Positions 10,444 through 20,088 of a DNA stretch of 64,000 nt are shown here, one piece after another; positions within the stretch are counted from its first letter, which is position 1; each line of letters opens with the position of its first letter. The translations under genes and the position numbers were made by a program. Source of the stretch: Staphylococcus equorum (GTDB taxonomy: Bacteria > Bacillota > Bacilli > Staphylococcales > Staphylococcaceae); assembly GCF_029024965.1 (NCBI RefSeq), contig NZ_CP118982.1, positions 1,178,001-1,242,000 on the forward strand, written 5' to 3'. Below the pieces are notes generated by a model that was not told where the DNA came from, made no database searches, and worked only from the letters and a program-made list of their open reading frames with translations.

Positions 10444-11380
10444 TTTTGAAAAGCCGCTTTTTGAAATAAAAAATAAAATTGAATCATTAAAAGAATCTCA
10501 AGAAAAGAATGATGTAGATCTTCAAGAAGAAATTGATATGCTCGAAGCTTCTTTAGAGAGAGAGACTGAAAAGGTATATACAAACCTTAAACCATGGGAT
10601 CGTGTGCAATTAGCACGTTTACAAGAAAGACCTACATCTTTAGATTACATACCTTATATATTTGATTCATTCATGGAATTTCATGGTGATAGAAATTATA
10701 GAGATGATCCTGCAATGATTGGTGGCATTGGTTATTTGAATGGCCAAGCTGTTACTGTAGTTGGACAACAACGTGGTAAAGATACCAAAGATAATATTTA
10801 TCGTAATTTTGGGATGGCACATCCAGAAGGTTATAGAAAAGCAATTAGATTGATGAAACAGGCGGAAAAATTCAATCGACCTATTATTACTTTTATCGAT
10901 ACTAAAGGTGCGTATCCAGGTAAAGCAGCAGAAGAACGTGGACAAAGTGAATCTATCGCTAGAAACTTAGTTGAAATGGCTTCGTTAACAGTGCCAGTCA
11001 TTTCTATTGTGATTGGTGAAGGTGGTAGTGGAGGAGCTTTAGGTTTAGGTATTACAAATCGTATATTGATGCTTGAAAATAGTACGTATTCTGTTATTTC
11101 ACCTGAAGGTGCTTCTGCACTGTTATGGAAAGACAGTAATCTTGCAAAAATTGCTGCAGAAACAATGAAGATTACTGCTGAAGATTTACGTGAACTCAAT
11201 ATAGCTGATGATGTAATTAAAGAACCATTAGGTGGTGCACACCATGATGTTGAAATTCAAGCACAAAACATCAAGAAAGGTTTTGAATATCATTTAGCAG
11301 AATTAAGTCAGCTAAGTAAACAACAACTTGTTGATGACCGTTATGCAAAATTTAGAAATATTGGAGCATTTCACGAATAA
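10436..11380 (+). CDS. accA: Acetyl-CoA carboxylase carboxyltransferase alpha subunit
   Basis: A 314-residue crotonase-fold subunit with an N-terminal charged helical segment (residues 1-45) and the active-site motifs [28 protein letters not shown] and [12 protein letters not shown]. It completes the alpha2beta2 carboxyltransferase with AccD. The start lies inside the last codons of accD with AAGAGGTG upstream, so translation of the two subunits is probably coupled. A terminator follows 21 nt after the stop codon. Confidence 0.96.
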   Translation: MLDFEKPLFEIKNKIESLKESQEKNDVDLQEEIDMLEASLERETEKVYTNLKPWDRVQLARLQERPTSLDYIPYIFDSFMEFHGDRNYRDDPAMIGGIGYLNGQAVTVVGQQRGKDTKDNIYRNFGMAHPEGYRKAIRLMKQAEKFNRPIITFIDTKGAYPGKAAEERGQSESIARNLVEMASLTVPVISIVIGEGGSGGALGLGITNRILMLENSTYSVISPEGASALLWKDSNLAKIAAETMKITAEDLRELNIADDVIKEPLGGAHHDVEIQAQNIKKGFEYHLAELSQLSKQQLVDDRYAKFRNIGAFHE

Positions 11381-11400
11381 TATCAAATATATTGAGATGA

Positions 11401-11445
11401 GCTGTGAAAAAATCTATGACGATAGATTTTTCACAGCCATTTTTA
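11401..11445 (+). terminator. Terminator after accDA
   Basis: A long stem, 11401-11417 with 11422-11437 (one bulged A), closed by a short loop and followed by CATTTTTA. It separates accDA from pfkA. Confidence 0.85.
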
Positions 11446-11571
11446 TAGTTGTAGAGAAGTAGATTGAGTAAACACAAATATTTATTTTATTTAAAAAATA
11501 AATATATTGTTTAAGAAATATAATTTAAAGGTAAATACATAAGAGCGCTCATTTCATTTTTGCCGAAAATT

Positions 11572-11628
11572 ATAGTAAACGCTTACTATTTATAAATTAA
11601 TAGTTTAGATTACTTTAAAACGTTTACA
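11572..11628 (+). promoter_or_regulatory. Two cre-like operators upstream of pfkA
   Basis: Two near-palindromes resemble the CcpA catabolite-responsive element. Site 1 (core AGTAAACGCTTACT, about 11574-11587) has 6 of 7 symmetric pairs but lacks the outer T/A of the consensus. Site 2 (TTAAAACGTTTACA, 11615-11628) is centred 41 nt later. They lie 90-145 nt before the pfkA start, upstream of a weak possible promoter near 11660-11686. CcpA control of glycolysis is established in Firmicutes; binding here is inference. Confidence 0.5.
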
Positions 11629-11683
11629 TTTAGCACAAAGCCTTATTTTAATGGCACCATTGTATTATTTATGGTATTTTTAG

Positions 11684-12685
<1,002 letters not shown>

Positions 12686-12705
12686 AATACTTGGAGGCAT
12701 TATTA

Positions 12706-14466
12706 ATGAGAAAAACTAAAATTGTTTGTACTATTGGACCAGCGTCAGAATCGGAAGAAATGCTTGAGAAATTAATGAAAGCCGGAATGAATGTTGCTCG
12801 TTTAAACTTTTCACATGGTGATCATGCAGAACATAAAGCAAGAATTGACTCGATTCGTAAAGTATCTAAAAAATTAGGTAAAACTGTTGCAATCTTACTT
12901 GATACTAAAGGACCTGAAATTCGTACACACAGTATGAAAGATGGCGGTATTGAACTTGAAAGAGATACTGAAGTCATCGTAAGCATGACAGAAGTAGAAG
13001 GTACACCTGAAAAATTCTCAGTAACTTATGATAATTTAATCAATGATGTAGAAGAAGGTTCATATATTTTATTAGATGATGGTTTAATTGAATTACAAGT
13101 TAAACGTATCGACAAAGATAATGGCGAAGTTGTTTGTGATGTATTAAACACTGGCGAATTAAAAAATAAAAAAGGCGTAAACTTACCAGGCGTTAAAGTA
13201 AGTTTACCTGGTATTACTGATAAAGATGCTGAAGATATTAATTTTGGTATTAGCGAAGGCGTTGATTTCATCGCAGCTAGTTTCGTACGTCGTCCAAGTG
13301 ATGTACTTGATATCCGTAAATTACTTGAAGCACAAAAAAATACAACAATCAGCATTATACCTAAAATTGAAAACCAAGAAGGTATTGACAACATCAAAGA
13401 TATTCTTGAAGTTTCAGACGGTTTAATGGTTGCACGTGGTGATATGGGTGTTGAAATTCCACCAGAATCAGTACCTATGGTGCAAAAAGATTTAATCAGA
13501 CAATGTAATAAATTAGGCAAACCTGTTATCACTGCGACACAAATGCTTGATTCTATGCAAAGAAACCCACGTGCTACACGTGCCGAAGCAAGTGATGTTG
13601 CCAACGCAATCTATGATGGTACAGACGCAGTAATGCTTTCTGGTGAAACAGCTGCTGGACTTTATCCTGAAGAAGCAGTTAAAACAATGCGTAATATTGC
13701 AGTTTCTGCTGAAGGTGCACAAGATTATAAAAAATTATTGTCAGATCGCACTAAATTAGTAGAAACGTCACTTGTTAACGCAATTGGTGTTTCAGTTGCA
13801 CATACAGCATTAAACTTAAATGTAAAAGCAATTGTTGCTGCTACAGAAAGTGGTTCAACTGCTCGTACGATTTCTAAATATCGTCCACAATCAGACATTA
13901 TCGCAGTAACACCTAATCCAGAAACTGCACGCCAATGTGCTCTAGTATGGGGAATTCATCCAGTAATCAAAGAAGGACGTAAAACTACAGATGCATTATT
14001 AAATAATGCTGTAGCAACTGCAGTTGAAACTGAAAAAGTTCAAAATGGTGATTTAATTATTATCACTGCTGGTGTTCCAACAGGTGAAAAAGGTACTACT
14101 AACATGATGAAATTACATTTAGTAGGAGATGAACTTGCTAAAGGACAAGGTATTGGTAGAAATTCAGTTGTTGGCCAAACACTTGTTGTTAATAATGCAA
14201 ATGAGTTAGAAGGTAAAGATCTATCTGAAACAATTATTGTAACGTCTTCAGTAGACGAAACACTTGTACCTTATATTGAAAATGCAATTGGTTTAATCAC
14301 AGAGGAAAATGGCATCACTTCACCAAGTGCAATCATTGGTTTAGAAAAAGGTATTCCTACAGTTGTTGGTGTTGAAAACGCAACTAAAGAAATACAAAAT
14401 GATGTTTTAGTTACTATTGATGCAAATCAAGGTAAAATCTTTGAAGGTTATGCTAACGTTCTATAA
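12706..14466 (+). CDS. pyk: Pyruvate kinase with C-terminal PEP-utiliser-like domain
   Basis: A 586-residue enzyme making pyruvate and ATP from phosphoenolpyruvate and ADP. The barrel shows [18 protein letters not shown], the active-site lysine region [22 protein letters not shown] and TATQMLDSM. The last 110 or so residues form the extra domain typical of Bacillales, related to the mobile domain of PEP synthase; it reads [15 protein letters not shown] where true phosphotransfer domains have a catalytic histidine, so it should be structural or regulatory. ATG 12706 follows TTGGAGG (12690-12696). An in-frame codon at 12691 is rejected because it overlaps this ribosome site. Confidence 0.96.
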   Translation: MRKTKIVCTIGPASESEEMLEKLMKAGMNVARLNFSHGDHAEHKARIDSIRKVSKKLGKTVAILLDTKGPEIRTHSMKDGGIELERDTEVIVSMTEVEGTPEKFSVTYDNLINDVEEGSYILLDDGLIELQVKRIDKDNGEVVCDVLNTGELKNKKGVNLPGVKVSLPGITDKDAEDINFGISEGVDFIAASFVRRPSDVLDIRKLLEAQKNTTISIIPKIENQEGIDNIKDILEVSDGLMVARGDMGVEIPPESVPMVQKDLIRQCNKLGKPVITATQMLDSMQRNPRATRAEASDVANAIYDGTDAVMLSGETAAGLYPEEAVKTMRNIAVSAEGAQDYKKLLSDRTKLVETSLVNAIGVSVAHTALNLNVKAIVAATESGSTARTISKYRPQSDIIAVTPNPETARQCALVWGIHPVIKEGRKTTDALLNNAVATAVETEKVQNGDLIIITAGVPTGEKGTTNMMKLHLVGDELAKGQGIGRNSVVGQTLVVNNANELEGKDLSETIIVTSSVDETLVPYIENAIGLITEENGITSPSAIIGLEKGIPTVVGVENATKEIQNDVLVTIDANQGKIFEGYANVL

Positions 14467-14529
14467 TAGATTTACGAATATAAACTAATAGGTAGTTGTA
14501 AATTCCTGTTTGAAATAATATAAGAAGTT

Positions 14530-14575
14530 GAGAGTTAATTGAATTTTAAATTCAATTAACTCTCTTTTTAATTTT
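14530..14575 (+). terminator. Terminator of the pfkA-pyk operon
   Basis: A 15-17-bp perfect stem (14530-14546 with 14548-14564, real loop a few nt) followed by TTTTTAATTTT. Confidence 0.9.
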
Positions 14576-14623
14576 CACTCAACTTTATATGAAATAACAA
14601 AGTATTCTTGATTTTAATTATAA

Positions 14624-14674
14624 TAAAAACTATCTATACACATTGGTTCGCAAGCAATGTGTATAGATAGTTCA
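14624..14674 (-). terminator. Terminator of the minus-strand permease gene
   Basis: A perfect 18-bp stem (14628-14645 with 14655-14672), loop GTTCGCAAG. The A-run on the left gives a U-tail on the minus strand, ending the permease transcript that converges on pyk. Confidence 0.85.
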
Positions 14675-14693
14675 TTTTGAAAATATCTGTTTT

Positions 14694-16058
14694 TTATTTA
14701 CCTTGAGTACGTGCTACTTTTTTATATCTTAAGTACATTAAACTTAGCATAACGAACCATATTGGTGTTAAAAATACCGCTGTTCTTGTAACTTCATTTA
14801 CGAACAATAAAAAAAATACTAACAAGAAGAATATTAAGATGATATATCCCATATATTTACCGCCTACTAATTTAAAATTAGCCTGTTTGTGAGCTTCTGG
14901 GTTACGTTTAGTATAATTAATATAAGCAACAATGATTAATGCCCAAACAGCTAAAAACAACACTGTAGATACAGTGGTGATATAAGTGAAGACGAGTGTC
15001 GCATTCGGGACAATATAATTTAATAAAGCAGCAATCATCAGTAATGCACATGAGACAAATATTGCAATGTGCGGAACGCCATTTTTATTCGTTGACGCAA
15101 AATAAGGCGGTGCTTGTTTTTGATTAGAAAGACCAAAGAGCATACGACTGTTAGAAAAAATGCCGCTGTTACAAGAAGACGCCGCTGCAGTTAGAACAAC
15201 GAAATTAATAATGCCTGCTGCAAATGGAATACCAATTAGTGCGAACAATCTAACAAATGGACTATCGTCAGGATTTATAGCATTCCATGGGATAATTGAC
15301 ATGATTACAGCTAATGCACCAACATAAAAGACTAATATACGTAAAGGAACGCTATTAATTGCTTTCGGTAGAGTCTTAGTCGGATCTTTAGTTTCGCCTG
15401 CAGTAACACCTATTAATTCGATACCCACAAATGAGAATACAGCCATTTGGAATGACATTAAAAATCCATTAACACCTTTAGGAAATATGCCATTATTGTA
15501 TAAATTAGATAATGAAGCATGTCCAAATTGTGTGTCATAGGCCATAATAATCATAATTGCACCAACAACAATCAAAGCAAGAATCGTTACTATTTTAATG
15601 ATTGCAAACCAAAATTCTAATTCACCAAATAGTTTAGCACTTAATAAATTAAGTGACATAAGTACAAGTACACAGAATAATGCACTGATCCAATTTGGAA
15701 TGTGAGGAAACCAAAAACTTACATATTTAGCAACTGCAGTTACCTCAGCCATACCAGTAATAATCCAACATAACCAATAAGTCCAACCAGTCACAAAACC
15801 TGCAAAAGAACCAATGTACTTATTCGTGACATCTGCGAAAGACTTAAAATTAGTATTTGTTACAAGCATTTCTCCTAAGCCACGCATAAACATAAATAGC
15901 ATAAAACCAATGATGATATATGTAAGTAAAATAGAAGGGCCAGTTAACGCGATTGTTTGACCAGCTCCTAAAAACAGACCTGTACCAATTGCGCCACCAA
16001 TTGCAATCAGCTGGATGTGCCGGTTGCTTAGTTCTCTCTGTAATTCATTGTTTGACAT
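14694..16058 (-). CDS. cycA: APC-family amino acid permease, D-alanine/D-serine/glycine type
   Basis: A 454-residue inner-membrane transporter with about twelve hydrophobic segments. It opens with the amino acid permease signature LSNRHIQLIAIGGAIGTGLFLGAG and has the conserved SFVGIELIGVTAGE segment of the AAT branch. Overall similarity is to CycA-type D-serine/D-alanine/glycine carriers, and S. aureus has a cycA gene between pyk and citZ, so the symbol rests on family resemblance plus position; substrates are inferred. The start follows AAGGGG on the minus strand. The gene is convergent with pfkA-pyk and divergent from citZ. Confidence 0.82.
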   Translation of the reverse strand: MSNNELQRELSNRHIQLIAIGGAIGTGLFLGAGQTIALTGPSILLTYIIIGFMLFMFMRGLGEMLVTNTNFKSFADVTNKYIGSFAGFVTGWTYWLCWIITGMAEVTAVAKYVSFWFPHIPNWISALFCVLVLMSLNLLSAKLFGELEFWFAIIKIVTILALIVVGAIMIIMAYDTQFGHASLSNLYNNGIFPKGVNGFLMSFQMAVFSFVGIELIGVTAGETKDPTKTLPKAINSVPLRILVFYVGALAVIMSIIPWNAINPDDSPFVRLFALIGIPFAAGIINFVVLTAAASSCNSGIFSNSRMLFGLSNQKQAPPYFASTNKNGVPHIAIFVSCALLMIAALLNYIVPNATLVFTYITTVSTVLFLAVWALIIVAYINYTKRNPEAHKQANFKLVGGKYMGYIILIFFLLVFFLLFVNEVTRTAVFLTPIWFVMLSLMYLRYKKVARTQGK

Positions 16059-16337
16059 AATCTACTACCCCTTCATTTTGTCGTTTTATTATTATGCAAC
16101 TGTCTTTAAAATATTACAACTGTTTTTTAACTGAACCATAAAAAAATTAAGGGTAAAACTACATTAATAATTAGTTATTAATAATGATAACCAAATGAAA
16201 AGTAATTAAAATTGAACTGTAAGGCTTTACATACTAGAATGAGTTTATAACACCATTTAATATCATGATGTGTTTTAAGGGTATATAAACAAATACTTAT
16301 TTCTTAGTGTTCTGGCAAGAGGATTAAACTTTAAATA
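16059..16337. other. Intergenic region between divergent cycA and citZ
   Basis: This AT-rich stretch must contain the cycA promoter on the minus strand. It holds a TTATTAATAATGATAA run (about 16176-16191) that is partly symmetric. I see no open reading frame with a ribosome site and no terminator. Confidence 0.4.
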
Positions 16338-16366
16338 TTCACAAAAGGGACGAAATTGGATATAAT
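16338..16366 (+). promoter_or_regulatory. citZ promoter
   Basis: TTCACA (16338-16343), a 17-bp spacer and TATAAT (16361-16366): five of six and six of six matches to the vegetative consensus. Expected start of transcription is about 16373, giving a 42-nt leader to citZ. Confidence 0.75.
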
Positions 16367-16372
16367 GGTTAA

Positions 16373-16386
16373 TGAAAGCCATTTCA
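16373..16386 (+). promoter_or_regulatory. cre-like operator at the citZ transcription start
   Basis: TGAAAGCCATTTCA keeps both outer halves of the CcpA operator but has CC in place of the central CG. It falls at +1 to +14 of the predicted promoter, where CcpA would block transcription. CcpA repression of citZ is known in Bacillus; here it is inference. Confidence 0.5.
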
Positions 16387-16414
16387 TAACGAAATAGAAA
16401 AGGGGAATTTATAT

Positions 16415-17533
16415 ATGGCAGAGTTACAAAAAGGTTTAGAAGGGGTAATTGCATCTCAAACTAAAGTAAGTTCTATCATTGATAGTCAATTAACATATGC
16501 AGGTTATGATATTGATGATTTAGCTCAAAATGCTGAGTTTGAAGAAGTTGTCTTCTTGTTATGGCACTACCGATTACCTAATGAAGAAGAATTAAAAGAA
16601 TTAAAAGAAAAACTTTTTGGATACATGACATTAAATCCTAGAGTGTATAGCCACTTTAAAGAATACGCTACTAGTAACGTGCATCCAATGACAGCGTTAA
16701 GAACATCTGTGTCTTATATTGCCCATTTTGATGAACATGCTGAAACTGAAAGCGATGAACAAACAATGGAGCGTGCGATACGTATTCAAGCTAAAATAGC
16801 TTCTCTTGTTACAGCATATGCAAGAGTTAGAGAAGGTAAAGATGTTGTAAAACCAAATAGCGATTTAAATTATGCTGGTAACTTCTTATATATGTTAAGA
16901 GGAGAATTGCCTACAGATATCGAAGTCGAAGCGTTTAACAAAGCGCTTGTATTACACGCAGACCATGAGTTAAATGCCTCAACATTTACAGCAAGATGTG
17001 CTGTTTCATCATTATCCGATATGTATTCAGGTATTGTTGCTGCAGTTGGTTCATTGAAAGGTCCACTTCACGGTGGGGCAAATGAACGTGTCATGAGCAT
17101 GTTATCTGAAGTGAAATCAATTGATGAAGTTGATAATTACATCGATAAAAAAATTGAAAATAAAGAAAAGATTATGGGCTTCGGACACCGCGTATATAAA
17201 GATGGTGATCCAAGAGCGAAATACTTAAAAGAAATGAGTAGAAAAATTACAGCAGAAACAGGTCAAAGTCAATTGTTTGATATTTCCGTTAAAATTGCTG
17301 ATAAGATGAAAGAAGAAAAAGGCTTAATAGCCAATGTGGATTTCTTTAGTGCGACCGTTTATCATAGTATGAACATCGAACATGATTTATTCACTCCAAT
17401 TTTTGCAGTAAGTAGAACTTCTGGTTGGATTGCACATATCTTAGAACAATATAGAGATAATAGAATTATGCGTCCAAGAGCTGAGTATATTGGTGAAACA
17501 GATAGAAAATATGAACCAATAGAAAAAAGATAA
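16415..17533 (+). CDS. citZ: Citrate synthase
   Basis: A 372-residue type II-fold citrate synthase joining oxaloacetate and acetyl-CoA to make citrate. The three catalytic regions are present: SLKGPLHGGANERV (first histidine), MGFGHRVYKDGDPRA (second histidine) and ANVDFFSATVYH (aspartate). Length matches the short Gram-positive enzyme. AAAGGGG just upstream of ATG 16415 is the ribosome site. icd follows after 104 nt with no terminator visible, so the two TCA genes are probably cotranscribed from the promoter at 16338. Confidence 0.96.
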   Translation: MAELQKGLEGVIASQTKVSSIIDSQLTYAGYDIDDLAQNAEFEEVVFLLWHYRLPNEEELKELKEKLFGYMTLNPRVYSHFKEYATSNVHPMTALRTSVSYIAHFDEHAETESDEQTMERAIRIQAKIASLVTAYARVREGKDVVKPNSDLNYAGNFLYMLRGELPTDIEVEAFNKALVLHADHELNASTFTARCAVSSLSDMYSGIVAAVGSLKGPLHGGANERVMSMLSEVKSIDEVDNYIDKKIENKEKIMGFGHRVYKDGDPRAKYLKEMSRKITAETGQSQLFDISVKIADKMKEEKGLIANVDFFSATVYHSMNIEHDLFTPIFAVSRTSGWIAHILEQYRDNRIMRPRAEYIGETDRKYEPIEKR

Positions 17534-17637
17534 TAAGTTTAATCATTCATTATTAAAATATTTATTGTAATAATGAATGTACAAACAATATTTTTAGAAA
17601 ATATTTAATCAAAAACAAAACACGGAGGTTTTTTTAC

Positions 17638-18906
17638 ATGTCAGGAGAAAAAATAGTAAAATCACAAGAAGGTTTAACAGTTCCAAATAATCCAATCATC
17701 CCATTTATTATTGGTGATGGTATTGGACCAGATATTTGGAATGCGGCTAGCAGAGTAATCGATGCAGCGGTTGAAGAAGCTTATAGCGGTGAAAAGAAAA
17801 TCGAATGGAAAGAAGTATTAGCTGGACAAAAAGCTTACGATGAAACTGGCGAGTGGTTACCTAAAGAAACACTTGATACGATTAATGAATATTTAATTGC
17901 TATTAAAGGTCCTTTAACAACACCAATTGGTGGCGGCATCCGTTCACTTAACGTTGCTTTACGTCAAGAATTAGATTTATTTACATGTCTACGTCCAGTA
18001 CGTTGGTTCCAAGGCGTTCCATCACCAGTTAAACGTCCTGAAGACACTGATATGGTTATTTTCCGTGAAAATACTGAAGACATTTATGCTGGTATCGAAT
18101 TCCAAGAAGGCACACCTGAAGTTAAGAAATTAATTGAATTCTTACAAAATGAAATGGGCGCTAAAAATATTAGATTCCCAGAAACATCAGGTATTGGCGT
18201 GAAACCAGTTTCTAAAGAAGGTACAGAGCGTTTAGTACGTGCTTCTATACAATATGCTTTAGAAAATAATCGTAAATCATTAACATTAGTGCACAAAGGT
18301 AATATCATGAAATTTACTGAAGGCGCATTTAAACAATGGGGTTATGACTTAGCACATAACGAATTTGGTGATAAAGTATTTACTTGGCAGCAATATGATG
18401 AAATTGTTGAAAAAGAAGGTAAAGACAAAGCAAACGAAGCGCAAGAAAAAGCAGAAAAAGAAGGCAAAATTATCGTTAAAGATTCAATTGCTGACATTTT
18501 CTTACAACAAATTTTAACACGTCCATCAGATCATGATGTAGTAGCTACAATGAACTTAAATGGTGACTATGTATCTGATGCGTTAGCAGCACAAGTTGGC
18601 GGCATTGGTATTGCACCTGGTGCAAACATTAACTATGAAACTGGTCATGCTATTTTTGAAGCTACACATGGTACAGCTCCAAAATATGCAGGATTAAATA
18701 AAGTTAACCCATCATCTGAAATTTTAAGTGCAACATTAATGTTAGAACACTTAGGATGGCAAGAAGCTGCAGATAAGATCACTGAATCAATTGAGAAAAC
18801 AATTGCTTCTAAAGTGGTAACTTACGACTTTGCTCGTTTAATGGACGGTGCTAAAGAAGTTTCTACTTCTGAGTTTGCAGATGAACTTATTAAAAACATC
18901 AAATAA
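17638..18906 (+). CDS. icd: Isocitrate dehydrogenase, NADP type
   Basis: A 422-residue dimeric decarboxylating dehydrogenase producing 2-oxoglutarate and NADPH. The substrate loop [13 protein letters not shown] includes the serine that is phosphorylated in E. coli, and [13 protein letters not shown], the metal-binding [13 protein letters not shown] and [11 protein letters not shown] are all present; the last precedes the NADP-determining region. It follows citZ and is also called citC. CGGAGG before the ATG is a clear ribosome site. Two successive terminators follow the stop. Confidence 0.96.
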   Translation: MSGEKIVKSQEGLTVPNNPIIPFIIGDGIGPDIWNAASRVIDAAVEEAYSGEKKIEWKEVLAGQKAYDETGEWLPKETLDTINEYLIAIKGPLTTPIGGGIRSLNVALRQELDLFTCLRPVRWFQGVPSPVKRPEDTDMVIFRENTEDIYAGIEFQEGTPEVKKLIEFLQNEMGAKNIRFPETSGIGVKPVSKEGTERLVRASIQYALENNRKSLTLVHKGNIMKFTEGAFKQWGYDLAHNEFGDKVFTWQQYDEIVEKEGKDKANEAQEKAEKEGKIIVKDSIADIFLQQILTRPSDHDVVATMNLNGDYVSDALAAQVGGIGIAPGANINYETGHAIFEATHGTAPKYAGLNKVNPSSEILSATLMLEHLGWQEAADKITESIEKTIASKVVTYDFARLMDGAKEVSTSEFADELIKNIK

Positions 18907-18910
18907 TACA

Positions 18911-18950
18911 AATTCGTATTGAGTCTTTAAAGATTCAATACGAATTGATT
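18911..18950 (+). terminator. First terminator after icd
   Basis: A 17-bp stem (18911-18927 with 18930-18946, one G-U pair), followed by GATTTTAAA. The T-run is weak; the hairpin at 18953 backs it up. Confidence 0.75.
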
Positions 18951-18952
18951 TT

Positions 18953-18997
18953 AAAAATACCAACAATATCTTAGGATTTTGTTGGTATTTTTTTGTG
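18953..18997 (+). terminator. Second terminator after icd; repeat hairpin copy A
   Basis: A perfect 14-bp stem (18953-18966 with 18979-18992) followed by a T-run. Its 30-nt core agrees at 23 positions with the hairpin at 49516-49560, so it belongs to a small repeat family. Confidence 0.85.
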
Positions 18998-19377
18998 ATT
19001 TTCATAAGTTAGTAAAAAGTGCCTCACAAATAGCATTTAATCCACATTTTTTAATGTAAATTGTAAATTTAAGAACGTTGTTTGATGTATATTAACTCGA
19101 ACAATTTCTCTGGATTGCATATTTTCAATGATATAAGTGTTCATGTTGTTAATTAAATGTTAAGATTTTGTTAACGTATGATTTTTAAAAAAATCAGTGA
19201 AATGAAATCAACAGCGCAACAGATTGTTAACATCACAATTACATTAAATTCATGAATACTTAATTTGATCCTTTATTCTAGGTATTGTAAAGTTTATGTG
19301 AAAAGAATTTAAAGTATGTTATTTTTATTTAAATATAAGTTATAATTAATTTGTAAACACAAATATGGAGGTATACT
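18998..19377 (+). other. Intergenic region upstream of phoPR
   Basis: 380 nt without a credible gene. It contains the PhoP-type direct repeats annotated separately and several AT-rich possible -10 elements (for example TTATAAT near 19339). GGAGG at 19367-19371 is the phoP ribosome site. Confidence 0.5.
19149..19254 (+). promoter_or_regulatory. PhoP-box-like direct repeats upstream of phoP
   Basis: TTAATT (19149), TTAAGA (19160) and TTAACG (19171) recur at exactly 11-nt spacing, the period of Bacillus PhoP sites (TTWACA repeats). A second, weaker set is TTAACA (19227), ATTACA (19238) and TTCATG (19249), again 11 nt apart. This would fit autoregulation of phoPR. Confidence 0.5.
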
Positions 19378-20088
19378 ATGTCACAAAAAGTACTTGTAGT
19401 AGATGATGAGCAATCAATCGTAACCTTATTAAAATATAATTTAGAACAAGCTGGGTATATAGTGGATGTAGCTTATGATGGAGAAGAAGCACTGGAGAAG
19501 GTCAATGCTACAAATCCCGAATTAGTTGTGTTAGATGTCATGCTTCCAAAAAAAGATGGAATAGAAGTTTGTAAAACGATTCGTTCTGATAAAAATCTTG
19601 TACCTATCTTAATGCTGACAGCTAAAGATGATGAATTTGATCGTGTACTAGGACTAGAACTTGGTGCAGATGATTACATGACTAAACCATTTTCACCAAG
19701 AGAAGTAGTAGCAAGAGTCAAAGCTATTTTAAGAAGATCTGCGATGGTTACAGAAGCAGCTCAAATTGAAAATGATGAAGATGACATACTTATTGGTTCA
19801 ATCAGAATTAGACCAGAATATTTTGAAGTGTATAGAGAAGATGAATTATTAGAATTAACACCAAAAGAATTTGAACTGTTATTATATCTTATCGAAAGAC
19901 AGGGTAGAGTGATCACACGTGAACATATGTTAAATTCAGTATGGAATTATGAATTCGCGGGTGACTCTAGAATTGTGGATGTACATATTAGTCATTTAAG
20001 AGATAAATTAGAAGAAAACCCAAAACAACCTAAACTTATCAAAACAGTACGAGGTTTAGGATATAAGTTGGAGAGACCTAAGGTTTAA
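19378..20088 (+). CDS. phoP: Response regulator PhoP (OmpR/PhoB family)
   Basis: A 236-residue two-domain regulator. The receiver domain has the acidic pair VDDE, the phosphoacceptor D53 in VVLDVMLP, the switch threonine in MLTAKDD and the lysine in MTKPFSPRE. The C-terminal winged helix (about 130-232) ends with VDVHISHLRDKLEENP and KTVRGLGYKLE. Its membrane partner is PhoR, encoded in an overlap of 1 nt. The pair controls phosphate-starvation genes in Gram-positives. Assignment over other OmpR-type pairs rests on position between icd and polA and on the partner's layout. Confidence 0.92.
   Translation: MSQKVLVVDDEQSIVTLLKYNLEQAGYIVDVAYDGEEALEKVNATNPELVVLDVMLPKKDGIEVCKTIRSDKNLVPILMLTAKDDEFDRVLGLELGADDYMTKPFSPREVVARVKAILRRSAMVTEAAQIENDEDDILIGSIRIRPEYFEVYREDELLELTPKEFELLLYLIERQGRVITREHMLNSVWNYEFAGDSRIVDVHISHLRDKLEENPKQPKLIKTVRGLGYKLERPKV

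Noticed and set aside
10831-11199. 122-codon minus-strand open frame within accA
   Set aside because: Antisense shadow; the sense frame is clearly AccA.
13026-13604. 192-codon minus-strand open frame within pyk
   Set aside because: Antisense shadow of a highly biased coding region; no ribosome site and a low-complexity Ser/Thr-rich product.
16279-16284. GGGTAT as a sigma-B -10 upstream of citZ
   Set aside because: No GTTTAA-type -35 at 12-15 nt upstream; the vegetative promoter at 16338 is much better.
19050-19066. Tandem TGTAAA elements resembling a WalR site
   Set aside because: The two hexamers are one base apart rather than five, so they do not fit the WalR spacing.
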